NCBI GenBank assembly: GCA_024762895.1 | Contig: JANTGN010000131.1 | Coordinates: 1-7,368 of the forward strand | Length of the DNA: 7,368 nt | Origin: Thiotrichales bacterium | GTDB taxonomy: Bacteria; Pseudomonadota; Gammaproteobacteria; J044 | Direction of reading: 5' to 3' | Shown here: in pieces, positions 5,993 to 7,368 of the stretch | Layout: every line of letters begins with the position of its first letter | Position numbering within the stretch: the first letter of the stretch is position 1 | Position numbers and translations under genes: made by a program | Notes under the pieces: generated by a model | Databases searched by the model: none | Told to the model about the DNA's origin: nothing | What the model saw: the letters and a program-made list of their open reading frames with translations, nothing else

Positions 5993-6697
5993 TTAGTCCA
6001 TGGGGCGTTCGTCGCGGCTGCGGATCTTCCACTCACCGGCAATATGTTGCCAGGCACCGGCAGGACTCACCTCCAGATAGACCGGGCAGGCGTGATACAT
6101 ACTCAGGCGCTGGATGTCCTCATAGTTAAGCACACCCAGTATATGGGCGGCATGGCGAAATGAGGCGCCGTGGCCGATAAACAATACCAGGGTGTCGGTG
6201 GTTATTTCCTGTAGCAGGCCTTGTGTCTGTGCCTGCATAAAGCGTGCTACCCGTTCCCCGGCCTCCATCAGCGACTCGGCTCCTTGCAGGGGGAGTTTAA
6301 ACTGGCTGTCTGATTTCCAGTTTTCGGGCAGGCTGGGAAAGCGGGGATCCTGATCGATGATCGTTCTAATCTGGTGATGGGTCAGATTTGCTGCGCTACC
6401 GACGGAGCGTTCGGCCAGGTCTTCATGGCTCTGTAGCTGGAGTAGTTGAGCCCCTCGTGCATTGATGGACTGAATCACGGTATCGGCGGTTTGCCAGGCC
6501 CTGAGTTGTACAGAGGAATAGACCGTTTCTGACAGGGTCCATCCCTGGGCCTCGGAGATTTCCAGCAGGGACTGCGCGCAGTCCCTGGATTGTTGTTGTC
6601 CCTGATCCGTCAGTGGGAAGGGCTGCAGGGCACTGGGGGCATCGGCCAGTTGATGGTAATCTCCATGCCGAATAAGGGCTGTGACTAAACGCGGCAT
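5993..6697 (-). CDS. Histidine phosphatase superfamily protein (PGAM-like)
   Basis: This encodes 234 residues of the phosphoglycerate mutase-like/histidine phosphatase superfamily. The RHG motif (10-12) supplies the catalytic His11. R66 in SSVQLRAWQTAD lies at the expected site of the second phosphate-binding arginine. The acidic residue E96 in DLAERSVG is the likely proton donor. FIGHGASFRHA (173-183) provides the second core histidine, H176. The essential set is therefore complete. Substrates in this superfamily range from sugar phosphates to phosphoproteins and cannot be told here. It starts 4 bases after the SixA-Nudix stop. Its GAGGG ribosome-binding site lies against that stop codon, 7 bases before ATG 6697, so translational coupling is likely. 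It is cytoplasmic, with no signal peptide. Confidence 0.88.
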   Translation of the reverse strand: MPRLVTALIRHGDYHQLADAPSALQPFPLTDQGQQQSRDCAQSLLEISEAQGWTLSETVYSSVQLRAWQTADTVIQSINARGAQLLQLQSHEDLAERSVGSAANLTHHQIRTIIDQDPRFPSLPENWKSDSQFKLPLQGAESLMEAGERVARFMQAQTQGLLQEITTDTLVLFIGHGASFRHAAHILGVLNYEDIQRLSMYHACPVYLEVSPAGAWQHIAGEWKIRSRDERPMD

Positions 6698-6701
6698 TCG
6701 C

Positions 6702-7368
6702 TTACCCTCGGGAAAGCCGGTTCATCAGGATCTTGAGCATAGGCAGAAGTTTCTTTTGCCTGAGCCGGGTGGCGGCCTGATTGATATCGACCCACACCCG
6801 ACCTCGGTGCTGCTCCTCCCATTCGGATTCAGACAGGATGTGGGTGACCTGCATGGGGTAAACCTGGACGGTACAGCGAGCGCCCCATTTCTCATAGTCA
6901 TATGTGCCCAGAGGAACCGGGTCGACCAGTCCTTCTATACCGGCTTCCTCTCGAGCCTCCTTGGCTGCGGATTCCTGCGGGCTAAGGCCAGGATCGACGA
7001 TACCCTTGGGGACAACCCAGTGTTTGTCCTGGCTGGATCGAATAATCATGATTTCCACCTCTCCATCAATGATGCGATAGGGGATGACCGATGATTGCGT
7101 GTAATAGTAGGCCGGGCGGTCGCGTAATTCTGTCGCGGAACGGGCAGGCCATGGGAACTGCTCGGGCAGTGTCCTTGGACGAACGATAGTCACGAGTTCG
7201 GCATTGTCCGGACTGGCCTCGTTCCAGGGTGCTGAGACCTGCAGCTGGGCCAGTGTCGCGGTGGGCAGGAGCTTACCATCATCCGGCCACTCCAGGTCAT
7301 CCTGGGCCAGGTGTTCGAGCAGGTCCTCCATGCCTGGATTATGTCCCACCAGCAGAATACGCCTGCAG
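6702..7368 (-). CDS. SixA phosphohistidine phosphatase-Nudix hydrolase fusion, 3' part (5' end outside window)
   Basis: The frame is open to the window edge, and the visible part is 222 residues. Upstream of the GTG at 7349 the frame continues with RRILLVGHNPGMEDLLEHL, the C-terminal signature of SixA-type phosphohistidine phosphatases, whose GHNP histidine is catalytic. The N-terminal half with the RHG motif should lie beyond the window. After a linker comes a complete Nudix domain. It begins near YYYTQSSVIPYR, then WVVPKG and the Nudix box at 6936-7004. The box retains the metal-binding EAxEExG core but has leucine where the first glutamate should be and lysine for the arginine. WVDINQAATRLRQKKLLPML closes the domain. 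The stop overlaps the ribosome-binding region of the next gene. The fusion suggests two phosphate-removing activities in one polypeptide, and the substrates are unknown. Confidence 0.88.
   Translation of the reverse strand, partial: CRRILLVGHNPGMEDLLEHLAQDDLEWPDDGKLLPTATLAQLQVSAPWNEASPDNAELVTIVRPRTLPEQFPWPARSATELRDRPAYYYTQSSVIPYRIIDGEVEIMIIRSSQDKHWVVPKGIVDPGLSPQESAAKEAREEAGIEGLVDPVPLGTYDYEKWGARCTVQVYPMQVTHILSESEWEEQHRGRVWVDINQAATRLRQKKLLPMLKILMNRLSRG

Noticed and set aside
5725..6129. Plus-strand open frame spanning the gap between the two phosphatase genes
   Set aside because: It overlaps two well-supported minus-strand genes, has no recognisable domain and no ribosome-binding site.
6681..7094. 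Plus-strand open frame opposite the Nudix domain
   Set aside because: It is antisense to conserved Nudix motifs and has no recognisable product.

Overview
The window looks like an ordinary chromosomal stretch of a free-living or symbiotic gammaproteobacterium of moderate GC content. I infer this from the ferrochelatase type, the UPF0114 membrane protein, the amphi-Trp protein and the tandem OmpA-domain protein. The exact genus cannot be read from the sequence. I see no insertion sequence, tRNA, rRNA, CRISPR array or phage gene. Ten protein genes are supported, and the two at the window edges are incomplete.

Left part (1-1808): the 3' end of a plus-strand gene encoding two tandem OmpA-like peptidoglycan-binding domains ends in a strong intrinsic terminator (648-675). 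Converging on it is a minus-strand gene for a macro-domain-like protein. Divergent from that is a small plus-strand lipoprotein gene.

Middle part (1809-4291): a 153-bp gap leads into hemH (ferrochelatase, last step of protoheme synthesis). It converges with a minus-strand gene for a four-helix UPF0114/YqhA-type membrane protein. An AT-rich divergent spacer of about 220 bp with several inverted repeats separates that gene from a short plus-strand gene. The short gene encodes a helix-hairpin-helix domain followed by an extremely lysine-rich tail, probably a histone-H1-like DNA-binding protein. A 10-bp-stem hairpin closes it.

Right part (4292-7368): four minus-strand genes form a phosphatase-rich cluster. 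In transcription order they are a SixA phosphohistidine phosphatase fused to a Nudix hydrolase (5' end outside the window), a second histidine-phosphatase-superfamily protein 4 bp downstream and probably translationally coupled, then after a 73-bp gap with a possible promoter a calcineurin-like metallophosphoesterase, and finally a 90-residue amphi-Trp protein. Three or four phosphate-ester or anhydride hydrolases in a row suggest a shared role in phosphoryl or nucleotide-type metabolite turnover, but the substrate is not visible.

The most interesting items are the SixA-Nudix fusion with its altered Nudix box, the macro-like protein that lacks the usual N-terminal ligand motif, and the HhH plus polylysine protein. 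None is clearly a new defence or mobile system.
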